Origin: Brachypterus glaber
Taxonomy: Eukaryota; Arthropoda; Insecta; Coleoptera; Kateretidae
Reading direction: 5' to 3'
Length of the DNA stretch: 64,000 nucleotides
NCBI GenBank assembly: GCA_958510825.1
Contig: OY294050.1
Location: 3,511,340 to 3,575,339 of the forward strand
Made by a program: the position numbers and the translations under genes. Positions 10,643-22,256 of this stretch are shown here, piece after piece; the first letter of the stretch is position 1; the number at the start of each line of letters is the position of its first letter. The notes under the pieces are model-generated. The model made no database searches. It was not told where the DNA came from and saw nothing but the letters and a program-made list of their open reading frames with translations.

Positions 10643-12787
10643 CAGGGTGATCAGTAACTGCCATGCCAAAATTTAAGAGGCAATTTTTACATTCAAAAAT
10701 ATGAAAAAAGGTTTCTATAAAGGTTGGTCCGCAAATGATCCCTAAGGGAGCTACGGCCCTTTAAAATTGTAATAAAAATAAGCTTTTTAAATAATAACTC
10801 TGGTACCCTTTAAGCTAGATCGACGAGCTTTTGCATGTACACTAGTATTAATAAGAGCAATAAGTTTATGTTAATTTATTTTTTTGAATTTATCCAGAGT
10901 CGTCCCTAAACGGAAAAATGTATTAGGCTTAACATATTTTTGCACCATATTTTTTTACGTGTACTTTTTTTGGATTTTTTGTAAAAAATGTGGATTTTTT
11001 GAGTAAAAATACATAAAAAATGTGATATAGTGTAACACTGTAGGAGCAACCGTTTTCAAAAAAATAATCAATTAAGACGGATTAACATTTTGTGCCACCA
11101 AAAACGTCATTACTCCTTTAATATTAAATTTAGTAGACCAGGGTCGATAATTTTGAAAATGGTAAAAAGTGAAAAAAAATTATAGTAAGATGAAACTCGT
11201 TAAAAAAGGACGAGAATATAACAAAAATAAAAGGAAAAATAATTTACGGGCGATCTGAGGTCGGGAAGTGGAAGGGGGTGAGTTTTTAAGGGTAAAAAAC
11301 AGTGTATCTCGATTTCCGGCAAAACTACAAGTCCTATGGAAAAAAATTAAATGACAAAGTTGTAGGTAATAAAGAGACCTACAACTTTTATAATTACACT
11401 TTTTTCACATAACCTCAAAATTTATGTGAAAAATTCAAATAATCAAGTTTTTGGTTTGGACTTTTTATCTTATGCAAAAAAAATTTTTTTTTCACGAAAT
11501 TTGGTGAAAACTTACCTTTTTATGTCCTAAAGACACTGTAATTTTTTTGATTTGAAATATTTATTTTTTCACCTTATTTCGACTTAATATCGAAAAAACA
11601 CCCTAATTTTCAATCGAAAATTCTCGCGTCAAAATATCAGCTTTTTAAAAAAAGTCGGGGAGTTTTTTGTTCGTTGAAATCTCTTCTTTCTGATAATGTA
11701 AAAAAATATACACATTACTATGGTAAATGTTCTCAGAAAATGCAAAGAAAAGAAAAAAACTCGAATCCGAAAATTTTTTTTTAATCACTATGTACAATTT
11801 TGAGCTATTTAGTAAAATTTACACTTTAATTACTTATTATTATTAAATAGAATCTTACGTTTTTCAAGTAATTAAAGTGTAAATTTTACTAAATAGCTCA
11901 AAATTGTACATAGTGATTAAAAAAAAAAAAATCGGATTCGAGTTTTTTTTCTTTTCTTTGCATTTTCTGAGAACATTTACCATAGTAATGTGTATATTTT
12001 TTTACATTATCAGAAAGAAGAGATTTCAACGAACAAAAAACTCCCCGACTTTTTTTAAAAAGCTGATATTTTGACGCGAGAATTTTCGATTGAAAATTAG
12101 GGTCTTTTTTCGATATTAAGTCAAAATAAGGTGAAAAAATAAATATTTCAAATCAAAAAAATTAAAGTGTCTTTAGGACATAAAAAGGTAAGTTTTTACC
12201 AAATTACGTGAAAAAAAAAATTTTTTGCATAAGATAAAAAGTCCAAACCAAAAACTTGATTATTTGAATTTTTCACATAAATTTTGAGGTTATGTGAAAA
12301 AAGTGTAATTACAAAAGTTGTAGGTCTCTTTATTACCTACAACTTTGTCATTTAATTTTTTTCCATAGGACTTGTAGTTTTGCCGGAAATCGAGATACAC
12401 CGTTTTTTACCCTTAAAAACTCACCCCCTTCCACTTCCCGACCTCAGATCGCCCGTAAATTATTTTTCCTTTCATTTTTGTTATATTCTCGTCCTTTTTT
12501 AACGGGTTTCATCCTACTATTATTTTTTTTGGTTTCAAAAATTATCGACCCTGGTCTATAGGTGTTTTGGCGAGGAATACTTTTTTGCTCTATTTTAAAT
12601 GAGAATCACCCTGCAGCATTAAAATTTGGTTGATGCTCTTTTTTGTTCCCCATTCAATACGTCATCTTCGAAGGGCCGTAGCTCTCTTAGTGCTCATTTC
12701 CAGACCAACCTTTATAGAAACCTTTTTCATATTTTTGGATGTAAAATCACCTCTTAAATTTTGGCATGGCAGTTACTGATCCCACTG
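10643..12787. mobile_element. 2.1-kb palindromic element, CAGGGTGATCAGTAA end, TA target
   Basis: The outer ends are inverted copies (CAGGGTGATCAGTAACTGCC / complement ending CCCACTG) flanked by TA at 10641-10642 and 12788-12789. An inner inverted repeat of about 700 bp per arm (11134-11835 and 11866-12557) is nearly identical around a roughly 30-bp loop. Between outer and inner repeats the two sides differ. No transposase frame is present. The outer ends are shared with elements at 4520, 54347 and 55923. Confidence 0.85.
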
Positions 12788-12789
12788 TA

Positions 12790-13184
12790 TATCAATCATT
12801 TATTAGATTAATAGGTTTAATCGATTCATAAACCGGGTTCACGGCTAGTACAGTATAAAGCCATTATATTCTTTAATTATCCAAATGCATTTTCCATGTT
12901 ATAGATTGAAAAAATTTAAATAAATGTATAATTTTTATCCAGGTGCACTCCGAACTGATCAAAATTTTAAATTAATTATTATTTTATTAACAAGCATGAT
13001 AACATTTAAAACAATGTCAAATTTTAATTATAATTCATATTATCATGACTAAATTTAATAAATATTTTAAATTTAAATATAATAATTTTATAATATGATA
13101 AAATATGATATACCGGCTGAATCAATTAAGGATAATCACTTTAATTTAGTTACTTCAAAAGTACAGTTATTTTAATAAAAAATA
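12790..13184. other. Unassigned, extremely AT-rich
   Basis: Nothing recognised. Confidence 0.3.
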
Positions 13185-13490
13185 CTGCTGCTCATAAAAT
13201 TATACTTTCCCTTTTAGGCCTAGGTTCATTAAAAATCAAAAACGAAAAAAATTAAAAAAATATAAAAAAATTTGTTTTTTTTTTCAAACAAATTTTTTTT
13301 AAGTTTCTTTTTTCGTAAAATGAATAATAAATTGAAAAAAAAAATGTTCTCGAAAAAAATTGCTTTTACCCCATTTTATCCCGTTACCAAAATCCGATTT
13401 TTACAGTCCCAGCCTGGAATTTGGATAATCAACCTATGGTCCAAATTTGAAGTCTTTAGCCCGAAGCGTTCTTGAGTTAAAAAAAAACCT
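13185..13490 (+). repeat. Dispersed repeat, GAAGTCTTTAGCCCGAAGCG family
   Basis: Runs from AATACTGCTGC through poly-A/T blocks to GGTCCAAATTTGAAGTCTTT and AGCCCGAAGCGTTCTTGAGT. The homologous copy at 18147-18480 is the most similar; weaker relatives are at 17430-17600, 30540-30720 (inverted), 54640-54690 and 59510-59600. Confidence 0.65.
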
Positions 13491-14841
13491 ATTTTAGTTA
13501 TTTCAAAATATTACGTTAATCTTCACAACGTTTAGCACCAAAATTTTAACGAAAATCGCATCAAAATGTTGATGTTAAATGGCGCTTAGACCCCATACTC
13601 GTTGCGTAGATTATCTTAATATTTTAAAATAACTAAAATAGGTTTATATAGAAAAAAAATGTGACATATAAACTTTTATCAGGCTTAGATTTTGCAGGCT
13701 TATTTTGATACTCAAAATGAAAAATTCAGATATCAAGGCTTTTAAATTTTATAAAATTACAAAGTTTTTAGGGCCTTAAAAATACCACAGGGTTCTTTAT
13801 ATAAATTTTTACTCTAAGGGCGTTCTAAGCACGACAAATAGAAAAGATTATGCAAAAATTTTTTTGGACCACGCTATTTTGCACCCGTTTTTTCCTTAGC
13901 TGGTGCAACAACAACAACGACGATATTTACACCCTTATGAAAGTCATCCTCTTTACATAATACCGTATTATTGACGATACAAACTGATAATTAATTTAAA
14001 GCCCCTGTGTTTGTGCAACGCCTAAGGTTGATCCGCACTCAAATTCAGTTAAGATAGCTTTGATCACTGCTCGTTACTGGGGCCCAATTTACCCTAGTCT
14101 GACTCTGTGTGACCACATCGCTTTACCTGGGTGAAACCGGGATGTTCTACTGAAACACAATGTGCTTATCACTCAGAATTATAATCAGGCCCGCATAGCA
14201 CAAAATAGTTCTAAGAATATTCTTAAAATAAATATTGGGAATGTTCTATGATTCTAAGAATATGCTAGGTTTTACGGAGAACATTCTTGGAAGGTTTTAA
14301 GACATTCAATGGTTACTGGCATTAGCGATGAGTAAAATGTTAGAAAGCTGTGTGCGTTTTACTGGCTACCGAGCTGTTGTACGTAGCAATCACATGGGCT
14401 TGTCGCGCATAACTCTAACAGAGGCGTGGCTTCAAACGAAGAGTATTTTCTTTTCAAACTGTTCGGCACTTTATAATCGCACTGTATGTAATTAAAATAA
14501 TTAATTTTTAAAACCATAAGCTCAACTATGAAAATGTTAAGTAGGGAAAGCCTTTGAATCAATATTGGCGATGCGTCTGTTGATTTATAGCATTACACGC
14601 TGGCCGCCATCAGACGGACCTGTGTACAACACAAGTAATTGCCCAAATTTTAAACAAACGTTTGTCATCCATGTGTGACCTGTCAATGTTCAAACTAAAT
14701 TTATTGTTTACAATTGGTTTGAATTACAATATACATATCTATTACCATTATTATTACTATTACCGCATCCACTAAATAAGTTATTTGCATATTATGCATG
14801 AAACATGATTGGTATTTTGGGATATAATGGGTATATAGTGT
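13491..14841. other. Unassigned
   Basis: Mixed composition. 14330-14640 is less AT-rich and carries a 67-codon minus-strand frame (14359-14562) that I do not recognise. Confidence 0.25.
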
Positions 14842-14925
14842 ATTGTTTTACTAAGAGGAAGAGTGAAGCTTTTTTTACTAGACTGTAGAATTTACGGACG
14901 ACGCGAAGCGGAGTCCGGAAACTAC
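14842..14925 (+). repeat. Dispersed repeat, TTTACGGACGACGCGAAGCG
   Basis: ATTGTTTTACTAAGAGG through ATTTACGGACGACGCGAAGC recurs at 36331-36420 in the same orientation. Around 85 bp; class unknown. Confidence 0.6.
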
Positions 14926-15257
14926 TTATTTTTTTAACTACAACTATAAGCAAAAAAACACCATGCACCATGGTGCCTGGTTATAATTATAATTATTATA
15001 GCGATTTTCTCAATGTTGGTGTAATTAGGTACCTATCCTTGTACAAACTAAATATATTACCTAAAATTATCTTGAAATTGAGTCTACAGATCTATTATTG
15101 TTTTCAATGAAAACATAATAGATCAGTAAGCCATGTTCAAAACATCGTATTTATGTTTATAATATTTGTTTATACATCACCTAATCATAAACAATTGAAA
15201 ACATAGAGAAACTTCAAAGTATGACGTTTTAATGCAAAACTATCAAAAACGATTTTT
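14926..15257. other. Unassigned
   Basis: Only a short hairpin, GATCTATTATTGTTTTCA / complement, at about 15090-15125. Confidence 0.35.
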
Positions 15258-15593
15258 TATCCAAAACATACAGATAATGACAATTACCAGCTTTATTTTA
15301 AATAGATAAACTCAATAATAACCCCCGCGTGGCTTTTACTTTATTGAGTTTATAATTATTTATTTTACCCACTCAACTGTCACTTGTCAAATTATTTTCT
15401 TGTAAATGTCATTAAAATTTTTAATAAAAATATAAATTCCTAAGCTATTTATTGGATAAAACCTTGTATGGCACTCATGGGTAAACCGATATTGCCCTCT
15501 CTAAAATTAACCTGCTTGGCTGACGCCTCGCAGGTTAATTTTCTCCTGGGCAATATCTTACTTTACCCACTAGTACCATAAATAACTTTTTTT
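15258..15593 (+). repeat. Dispersed repeat with a GCAGGTTAATTTTC hairpin, copy 1
   Basis: A 330-bp unit shared with 40614-40922. Landmarks: AATAACCCCCGCGTGGCTTT, CCCACTCAACTGTCACTTGT and the hairpin AAAATTAACCTGC..GCAGGTTAATTTTC near the right end. Non-coding, probably a MITE. Confidence 0.7.
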
Positions 15594-16082
15594 TTTCAGC
15601 AAAATTAAGTGTTGTCGGGTAACGTAAACTACCCACTTAAAAACTGACCTAAAGAAGTACATATTTAACTTTTGCACGAAACAAGCGCTTTTATTATTTA
15701 AAAAACAAATAATTTCCATTTTTATTTTTATTTTAATCCTTGTTCTGCATGCTTAAATATTTTATGTACCTAACTTTTCCTTATAGTAAATTAAGACTTT
15801 AAAATGAAATTATAAATTTATTAATATAATAACTGTTCATTATCCATATTTTTATAGTGTTAAATTGCATTCTGTACACGACTTGATAGGTGGGTACCCA
15901 TGTAATAATAACTTATATTGATTATTTTTTAAAATAGTTTAAAATTTATGTGCATGATCGTTTGGGTTTTAATACAAGAAAATGTTACTTGCATGTTATG
16001 CTATTATTATATAAAACAAGCCCTGTAAACATAGAATGCTTTAAAGTTTATAGAATACTATTCTTTATTTTTTGTTTAAGTA
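15594..16082. other. Unassigned AT-rich stretch
   Basis: Nothing recognised. Confidence 0.3.
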
Positions 16083-16802
16083 TTAGAATAGTATATAAAA
16101 TAACTAGTATGGAATAGACAATATTCCGCGCGAGCGGAAAGTTTGTCATACGAGCCGGCAGGCGAATATGACGGTCCCGCGAGCGCGGAATGACTATTCC
16201 ATACGTGTTGTAGACTATACTTTTTCTTCGACTGCAAATATGAAACACTGTATGGCTTTAAACTGCTGACAAGGTTAAAAACAATGTTTTTTGTGACTCG
16301 ACATTGTAAATGCAACAAAACACATATTTTTAAATAACGCAATTAATGTTATTTAATAATTTTATCAAATACGTACTTAAAAATTATTTTTATTTAATTT
16401 TAGCACATATTTAGAAATTATAATGCAAAAAGTGAAGGTTATGTCAGATTGTTGTGACAGATATGAGGTTTAAATATTTAACAATAGATGGAGCAGTTTT
16501 AATTTTTTGAACTAAATTGATAAAAAACTGGTCAAATATTAACAAAAACTAATAAACTTTATGTAATTTTAACGCAAAACTTTAAATTGCAATAAATTAT
16601 TCAATATTTCATAGTAAAATAAATATATTTTTGCTAATTTTGCTACAGTTTTCTTTATTTTTATAAACAAGAGATAGCACTACATGTGCTCATTCTAACA
16701 CTTGATACGGAATATTCATACCGTATCTAGAGCTAGAATGAATTCATTCTGTGTTTGAAAAGTGTGTGTATTTGCTTACATTCTAAAGCAGTCGTAGAAA
16801 AA
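16083..16802 (-). mobile_element. GC-core dispersed repeat, copy 2
   Basis: Reverse-complement orientation of 8381-9050, with the GC core at 16120-16200. At the far end GCAGTCGTAGAAA partly mirrors the internal TTTCTTCGACTGC, suggesting how the family's ends were formed. Open frames across the core are artefacts of its high GC. Confidence 0.75.
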
Positions 16803-16931
16803 AAATATTTTTGAAAAAAAAGGAAAGGAAACTTATAGTTAAAATAGCAACGCTTTATTTCTATAGCTACGTTTTACTATGGAATAATCCTATAAATTCA
16901 CTGCCCAGTAAAAGAGCTTTCCCATTTATCA

Positions 16932-17400
16932 TCTGAGGGGGTAGAGTTAGATTTTTCTTATTATCAGATTCACTTTTAGCGACCTCGAAAACCCCAATAC
17001 ACAAATTTTCACGAAAATTACCCCTCGCCTCTCAGGGGTGGAGTTAAGATTTTTTTTTATTCAGATTCACTTTCAGCAACCTCAAAAACCCCAATATACC
17101 AATTTTCATGAAAACTACCCCCCACCCCTCAGGGGTTGGATTTAGATTTTTTTATTATCAGATTCACTTTCAGCAACCTAAAAAACCCCAATATACCAGT
17201 TTTTACGAAAACAACCCCCACCCCTCAGGGGGTGAAATTAGAAAAAAAATATTATCAGATTCATATTTTTCGACCCCAAAAACCCCTATATACCAATTTT
17301 GACGAAAATATTGAAAATATTTAAAAATATTTACCCCCTCACCCCTATGGGGGTGGTTAAAAATTTTTTATTATTAGATTCAACTTCAGCAACCTTTTTG
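16932..17400 (+). repeat. 97-bp tandem repeat, about five units
   Basis: CAGATTCACTTTCAGCAACC-type blocks start at 16965, 17062, 17159, 17255 and 17375. Each unit carries a CCCCTCAGGGG motif and an AAACCCCAATATACCA block. The last unit is longer. One diverged copy lies at 2990-3190. The two short overlapping open frames here are repeat translation, not genes. Confidence 0.85.
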
Positions 17401-17620
17401 TAAAAAAAATATATTTTCTCATTTTCCCCCCTTTCCACACCCCAGTGTTCACCAAAAATAATCCCGAGCAAGAACTTTTGGTAACATACCTGTGTGCCAA
17501 ATTTCAAGTCTCTAGCTTAAAGCGTTCTTAAGTTATCCTGCTTGCAAGATTTTCCGGACAGAACGATCGACCGACCGATCGACAATTTTTTTTTGCTTGA
17601 AATTGAAAATTTTCAAAATG
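17401..17620 (+). repeat. Dispersed repeat with CCGGACAGA / GACCGATCGAC tail
   Basis: CCCGAGCAAGAACTTTTGGT, AGTCTCTAGCTTAAAGCGTT and a (GACC)-like tail. An inverted copy lies at 30540-30720. Confidence 0.6.
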
Positions 17621-17794
17621 GGAAAGCAAAATAATTTTATTTTTGAAATGTTTATTCAAAAAATATGGCTGGCTATGTTTTAATAGGTTATATCTGAGGC
17701 AAGTTAACTTATATTTATCATTTTAAAAATTGATATATTTGAAAATGAAAAATCTAAGGAACATCATATTAGAAACTAGCCATCAATATTTTCT

Positions 17795-18128
17795 TTAGAA
17801 ATGTTCCGTGATATTATAATTAAAAAATACATCCTTAAATGGTACCCATTTGCACTTTCGACGTGTTTCGACAAAAAATGCAAACCCGTCACTATCATCC
17901 ACGTAAAGTATAACTCCTCTTTTGACTCCTTTTCTGCTGAAAAAACTCACTTCGCTGTTTTTGAGCGTATAAAGGTTTCTTATCATGCCCGATTCAGGGA
18001 AATCCATGATTTCATCGAAGCGATAGAGATAGACTTTGTAGAGGTTGTCATTTTCCGATTTTCCTACTATTGCACCTGCGTGAAACTGGCCTTTATAATT
18101 TGCAAAAACACTTCGTGTACATGTTGTT
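17795..18128 (-). CDS. Tudor-like exon, candidate 53BP1-type tandem Tudor
   Basis: A 110-codon open frame on the minus strand, ending in TAA, begins right after a plausible splice acceptor (pyrimidine tract ending TTTTTATAG, 18129 side). The protein has two similar beta-rich halves. The first (about residues 5-55) has FANYKGQFHAGAIVGKS followed by LYKVYLYRFD. The second (about 58-105) has EVSFFSRKGVKRGVI then FFVETRRKCKWVPFKDVFF. Order and spacing resemble the tandem Tudor of TP53-binding protein 1 (VAKW..FYSGKI..YKLLF, then EVTAL..SAGVV..RKWYK), a reader of methylated histone H4 in the DNA-damage response. The usual cage tryptophan appears to be tyrosine. No BRCT exon is visible nearby, so this is either one exon of a gene with TE-filled introns or a relic. 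Family assignment is inference from pattern. Confidence 0.45.
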
Positions 18129-18146
18129 CTATAAAAACAGAAAAAA

Positions 18147-18480
18147 ATACTGCTGCCAACAAAATAATACTTTCCCCTATTATAGGGGAATATAATAGAC
18201 CTAGGTCCAAAGAAAAAATATTTTTTTCAAAAAAAGTTCATTTTTTCGTAGAAACAAATTGAAAAAAAAAATATTTTTGAAAAAAATTGTTCTCACCCCA
18301 TTTTACCCTCTTACCCCAATCCGATTTTTACCAAAAACAATCTCAGCCTAGAACTTTGGATAATCAACCTATGGTCCAAATTTGAAGTCTTTAGCCCGAA
18401 GCGTTCTTGAATTATCGTGGTAACAAATTTCCCGGACACAGACCGACAGACCGATCGACCGACAGACAGAATTTTTTTTA
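18147..18480 (+). repeat. Dispersed repeat, GAAGTCTTTAGCCCGAAGCG family, copy 2
   Basis: Matches 13185-13490 from AATACTGCTGC to the CGAAGCGTTCTTGA block, then ends in a GACAGACCGATCGACCGAC tract. It begins within 20 bp of the candidate splice acceptor of the Tudor-like exon. Confidence 0.65.
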
Positions 18481-18490
18481 CGGAAAAAGT

Positions 18491-18534
18491 CCAAAATGAT
18501 CAAAATTTGCGTTACGTAATACTTGAACGTTCCC
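18491..18534. mobile_element. Terminus of GGGAACGTTC MITE
   Basis: CCAAAATGATCAAAATTTGC then TTACGTAATACTTGAACGTT and CCC: one end only, almost identical to the end at 5790-5828. Confidence 0.65.
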
Positions 18535-19637
18535 TAATAGCAAAAATTGTAAAAAAAAGATTTGGTCTCAGAACCTTTTTTTTTTTTCAGTTACCAAATA
18601 AGAGTACTTTATTTTCTGTTTGTAGTAATATAAAAAATGTATGGATTATTTATAAACTATGCGGTTTAAAATATTAAAAAAGTAGTTCTAGAAATGCTGA
18701 GTTTGTTTTTGTAAAATTGGAAGTAGAAAAGCTTCGGTCATATAATTTATAAACACGGTCTTTTCTGGATTATATTCTAGCCTTAAAGTTTGAATATGGT
18801 ATTAAATCCCTTTTAAGCTTATTTTCGTCTTCAAATGCTCAAAACGCTCTATTTTATACATTGAATTTGTTGACTAATTTACTTACGTTGCATATTTTTT
18901 TTCTGTGTCGTAATCTCTTAGTAAAAACATTTTTTTTTGTAATTTTTAAATTTTTCTTGTTTCTAACTTGGTATTTTAAGGATATTTTTTGGAGACATTA
19001 TTAGGTTTTTGATGAAAAAATGATAAGTTATTTTATGAAAAACATGATTGACAAAAATTGTGACTTCACTGTGACATTGACAGGTTGTTTCAGTTTAAAG
19101 TCATTTACATATTTTTTTTGTTTACTCTTTACATCATTATTTAGGAAAAAGTTGGAAGTTTTACCCGACTACAGCAAAGCGAATGGATGTTTATGTTATT
19201 AACGTGTTTGTTTGTTCCCTTTTAGAGCCTAAACTGCTAAAAAGCCGATTATAACGAACAAGTTGCCTAAAGATTCGTCTTGATCATACGAGTAACACAG
19301 GCTTTGTGCACTCAAAATTGTAAACAAATATGGCTTCTACGTCGACAACTTTGTTTTGGAAGGAATAACACTAGCACTCTTATTTGGCGCTCTAGTCATG
19401 TAGTAGTTACCACAGACTGCAACTGTTGCTCCATCTTTTAACATTCGCTTGTTATAGACGATTCGTCATCTTACCCAATTCGCCATCTTAGGGTCCCTTC
19501 CCCTATTTCAATTAATTAACCATCTATAAACATAAATTAAATAATAGTATTTGTTGTAAATCCATTCTACCCAGACAAATCAAACTTTTTTTAAAACACT
19601 AAATTGCTTATTACGCTAGAATCACAAAATGTTTGCT
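18535..19637. other. Unassigned
   Basis: No gene recognised. 19320-19500 is less AT-rich and includes a short ATGGCTTCTACGTCGACAAC start that stops after 12 codons. Confidence 0.3.
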
Positions 19638-19915
19638 GTTAATAGTGTATTACGCACCGAGTACGCGAACCTAGTTTTTGCTGCACGAGAGTGCTTTTTT
19701 TTTCGAGGCGCAGCCCAGTAAAAAAACCACTCGATGTGCACTGAAATGGTTTGCGTCGAGGTGTGTATACTATCTTAAAATTAGTTTGTCAATTTGAGGT
19801 TATGTGTCTGATGTTTACTAATTTTCTGACAGCAGATATGTAAAATCAGCTGATTATTTCCAACCGTTGTCATAGGCAACGGGTGGAAAATAGGCACTAA
19901 CTACTAACTAGATCG
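19638..19915 (+). repeat. Dispersed repeat, GCACCGAGTACGCGAACCTA family, copy 1
   Basis: A 280-bp unit shared with 35461-35755 (same strand) and 31885-32068 (inverted). Landmarks: TGGTTTGCGTCGAGGTG, CTGACAGCAGATATGTAAAA and CAACGGGTGGAAAATAGGCA. Non-coding. Confidence 0.7.
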
Positions 19916-20056
19916 TATGAAAAAATAATTAAAAATGACAACAACGCATGGTAAGGTGGGTTTTCGAGTTCGAGAGCGTAATTGGTCTTTTAAATAATGG
20001 TGGCAAGCAACACTTTTATATTTTAAACTAGAATATAATACAAATGGGTAACTATA

Positions 20057-20227
20057 CCGGAAATTCAATAAAACCTGCAGTGACTCATACCTCTGCTGCT
20101 TTCGTATAAGGGGTCCGCCTTTGCGATGCTTCGACGAAGTTACGCGAGTCGCACCCGAAGTGATATGATCTTCGCCTTTCACCACACATTCGCAACTAAG
20201 TCACTGCAGGTTTTATTGAATTTCCAG
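20057..20227. mobile_element. MITE, 170 bp, GGAAATTCAATAAAACCTGC termini
   Basis: Perfect inverted ends GGAAATTCAATAAAACCTGC plus AGTGACT on both sides of a GC-richer centre. A minus-strand frame across it has no coding signature. Confidence 0.8.
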
Positions 20228-20557
20228 TTTAGCAAGATAATGTTATTGGTATTTTTTGCATTCACCCTTTCGTTGTAGGTTTATTTCCGTGTGGGACTTG
20301 AATATTAATTATAAGATCAAAGAGTAGTAAAATGTTTAGTATAGGTTGATTGATTAGTATAGGTTGATTGTATTAAAACATGAATGTAACATTATAAACT
20401 ATAAATCTGTGTTCTGTAAGCGAGCTATATCTCGTCTTAAAAACTGTTTTATAGAGAATTTAATACGATTTATATGAAATACATAAAATAAAATAAGTTA
20501 GTATTGTATTTTATTGTACTCTTCATACAATATGACTAGAAGAGTATTATTTTAAAT
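20228..20557. other. Unassigned
   Basis: AT-rich; contains only a short direct repeat of TATAGGTTGATTG near 20342-20368. Confidence 0.35.
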
Positions 20558-20793
20558 AACGTTCAAGTATTACGTAACGCAAATTGTACCAGAATTCATA
20601 CACTTCATACCACGGTTTCCGCGTTATTTAAGGCTGTAGAGATTTAATATTTTGGCTAACCCCCCTAACACACCCCCTATTTGGAGGGGGGGTAGCCAAA
20701 ACATGAAATCTCTACAGCCTTTAATAGCGCAAGAAACGGTGTATGAAGTATATGAATTTTGGCACAATTTGCGTTACGTAATACTTGAACGTT
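20558..20793. mobile_element. Palindromic MITE, AACGTTCAAG termini
   Basis: A 236-bp near-perfect palindrome: ends AACGTTCAAGTATTACGTAA as in 853-999, arms continuing through CATACACTTCATACC and AGGCTGTAGAGATTT, with a C-run/G-run centre at about 20660-20690. The interior differs from 853-999, so only the termini are shared. Confidence 0.85.
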
Positions 20794-21059
20794 ACCTAAG
20801 ATTATAAGGTAGTTTTAAACATTTCAAAATAGTGTAATTTAATCTAAATGTTTTTTTTGCCGAATTTTAAATAACTTTTAAATATGTTCGTCCTTTATAA
20901 TCTGTGTTATAAATAATGACTCATTATATTAAACTACTAACAATTGAACTAAATCTAATTTTTTTTTTTTAGAAGAAATCCATTTAATAAAGGGAAAAAC
21001 CTTATAGTTTTGAAAACAATTGATCTTTATAATAATAAATATTATGATACGTTAATCGG

Positions 21060-21460
21060 AATTTTTTTTCAGCTTTTTTCGATATTTTTAAAAGTTTAAC
21101 CCCCCATAACTTTATTGTTTTTGGGGGATTACTTTTAAAAACAATAGGGATCTTCCCCTTGATGTTTCCTGAAAATTTCTAGTCAGTTGGATTATTTGTT
21201 CTTGAGTTATCGTGTCTACAAAAATCGAGAAATCGGACAGACAGACGGACGGAAAGACGGACGGAAAGATGGACAAAAAAAACTTATTTTTTCATGAAAT
21301 AAATTTGTATCCAAGAATTTTTTGTCAATGACGTTTTTTGACGATTTTGGAAATTTCGAAATTACCGTTTAATACTATTCTAGCTCTAGTATATAAAGAG
21401 CCATTTAAAAAGTATACTATGAAATGCCAAGCATTACATACCTTCACGGCTTTTTTAACG
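21060..21460 (+). repeat. Dispersed repeat, TTTAACCCCCCATAAC family, copy 1
   Basis: Shared with 55191-55510: GTTTAACCCCCCATAACTTT, ACAATAGGGATCTTCCCCT, GGATTATTTGTTCTTGAG, a CAGACAGACGGACGG tract and CTACCGT/ACCGTTTAATACTATTCTAG. Confidence 0.7.
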
Positions 21461-22103
21461 TACACTTTTATATAGATATTAAATACTTGATTAACACATC
21501 GTCTTATTTAAGTACATATATTAAAGTTTATATAAAAGTAAAGTTAGTAAATTTGTTTAGTAAATATATAATATAAGAGTAATATGGCTTTTATCTTTGA
21601 ATTATTAAATGTATAGTGCAATATATAATAATAACGTATAAATAAACCTATGAATATGTGTATTTTGAGACATGTAGATTTACGCAATTTTTTTTAGTGT
21701 ACCTATAAATTAAAACAAGCGATTTTGGAAAATTTGAAACTACCGTATAATACTATTCTAGCGCAGGCGGTGTGAACAGTATAATAACAGAACACAAAAT
21801 AAATAAAAAAAAGCTTAATGAAACTTTAACGAATATAACTTCCTGGTTAAAAAAGTAAAAAAAAAAGTTTAATTTTTCTTGTTAAAGCTGTCGTGCGAAT
21901 TTCACTTATTATTCTCTTTACTGCCCTTTAAGTAGAAGAGTATTATAAGATTCAAAAAAGACTTTATATTATCCACTATGAACAGTAGAGAAAAGGCGGG
22001 GAATACCGCGCAGCGGGTAATTCCTTGCGTTTAAATATCTAAAATATTAAAAGTTATTTTTAAAAACAAACTGGTTGCGCCATATTGCAATAAAACTATA
22101 AAC
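21461..22103. other. Unassigned
   Basis: Contains another ACCGTATAATACTATTCTAG block near 21740 and a small GC-rich hairpin (GGAATACCGCGCAGCGGGTA, about 21998-22022). No gene. Confidence 0.35.
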
Positions 22104-22256
22104 TAACTTTTTGATTTTTGGGGAATAGGGCTTTGGATCTGACTAAAATTGTTATCTAATTTTGCTGTGACGTTTCGACGATGGAGTTTCGTTGTTTTCG
22201 AACCTTTATTGGAACCAATAAAGGTTTGGACTTTTCCCCAAAAATCAAAAAGTTAA
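22104..22256. mobile_element. Foldback MITE, TAACTTTTTGATTTTTGGGG ends
   Basis: The left end is mirrored by CCCCAAAAATCAAAAAGTTA at the right. The centre includes ATTGGAACCAAT. About 153 bp. Confidence 0.75.

Noticed and set aside
16048..16342. Overlapping minus-strand frames of 66 and 88 codons
   Set aside because: They cross the GC-rich core of a dispersed repeat, and the same peptide appears at 26382-26704 from another copy.
16932..17400. CRISPR-like regularly spaced repeats
   Set aside because: The 97-bp units are contiguous and diverged, without unique spacers, in eukaryotic DNA.
17801..18262. 153-codon plus-strand open frame
   Set aside because: It lies antisense to the Tudor-like frame and runs into a dispersed repeat; no domain pattern on this strand.
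22140..22230. Third hammerhead candidate (CGAAAC on the minus strand)
   Set aside because: CGAAACGTC is present, but no CUGANGA lies at a suitable distance.
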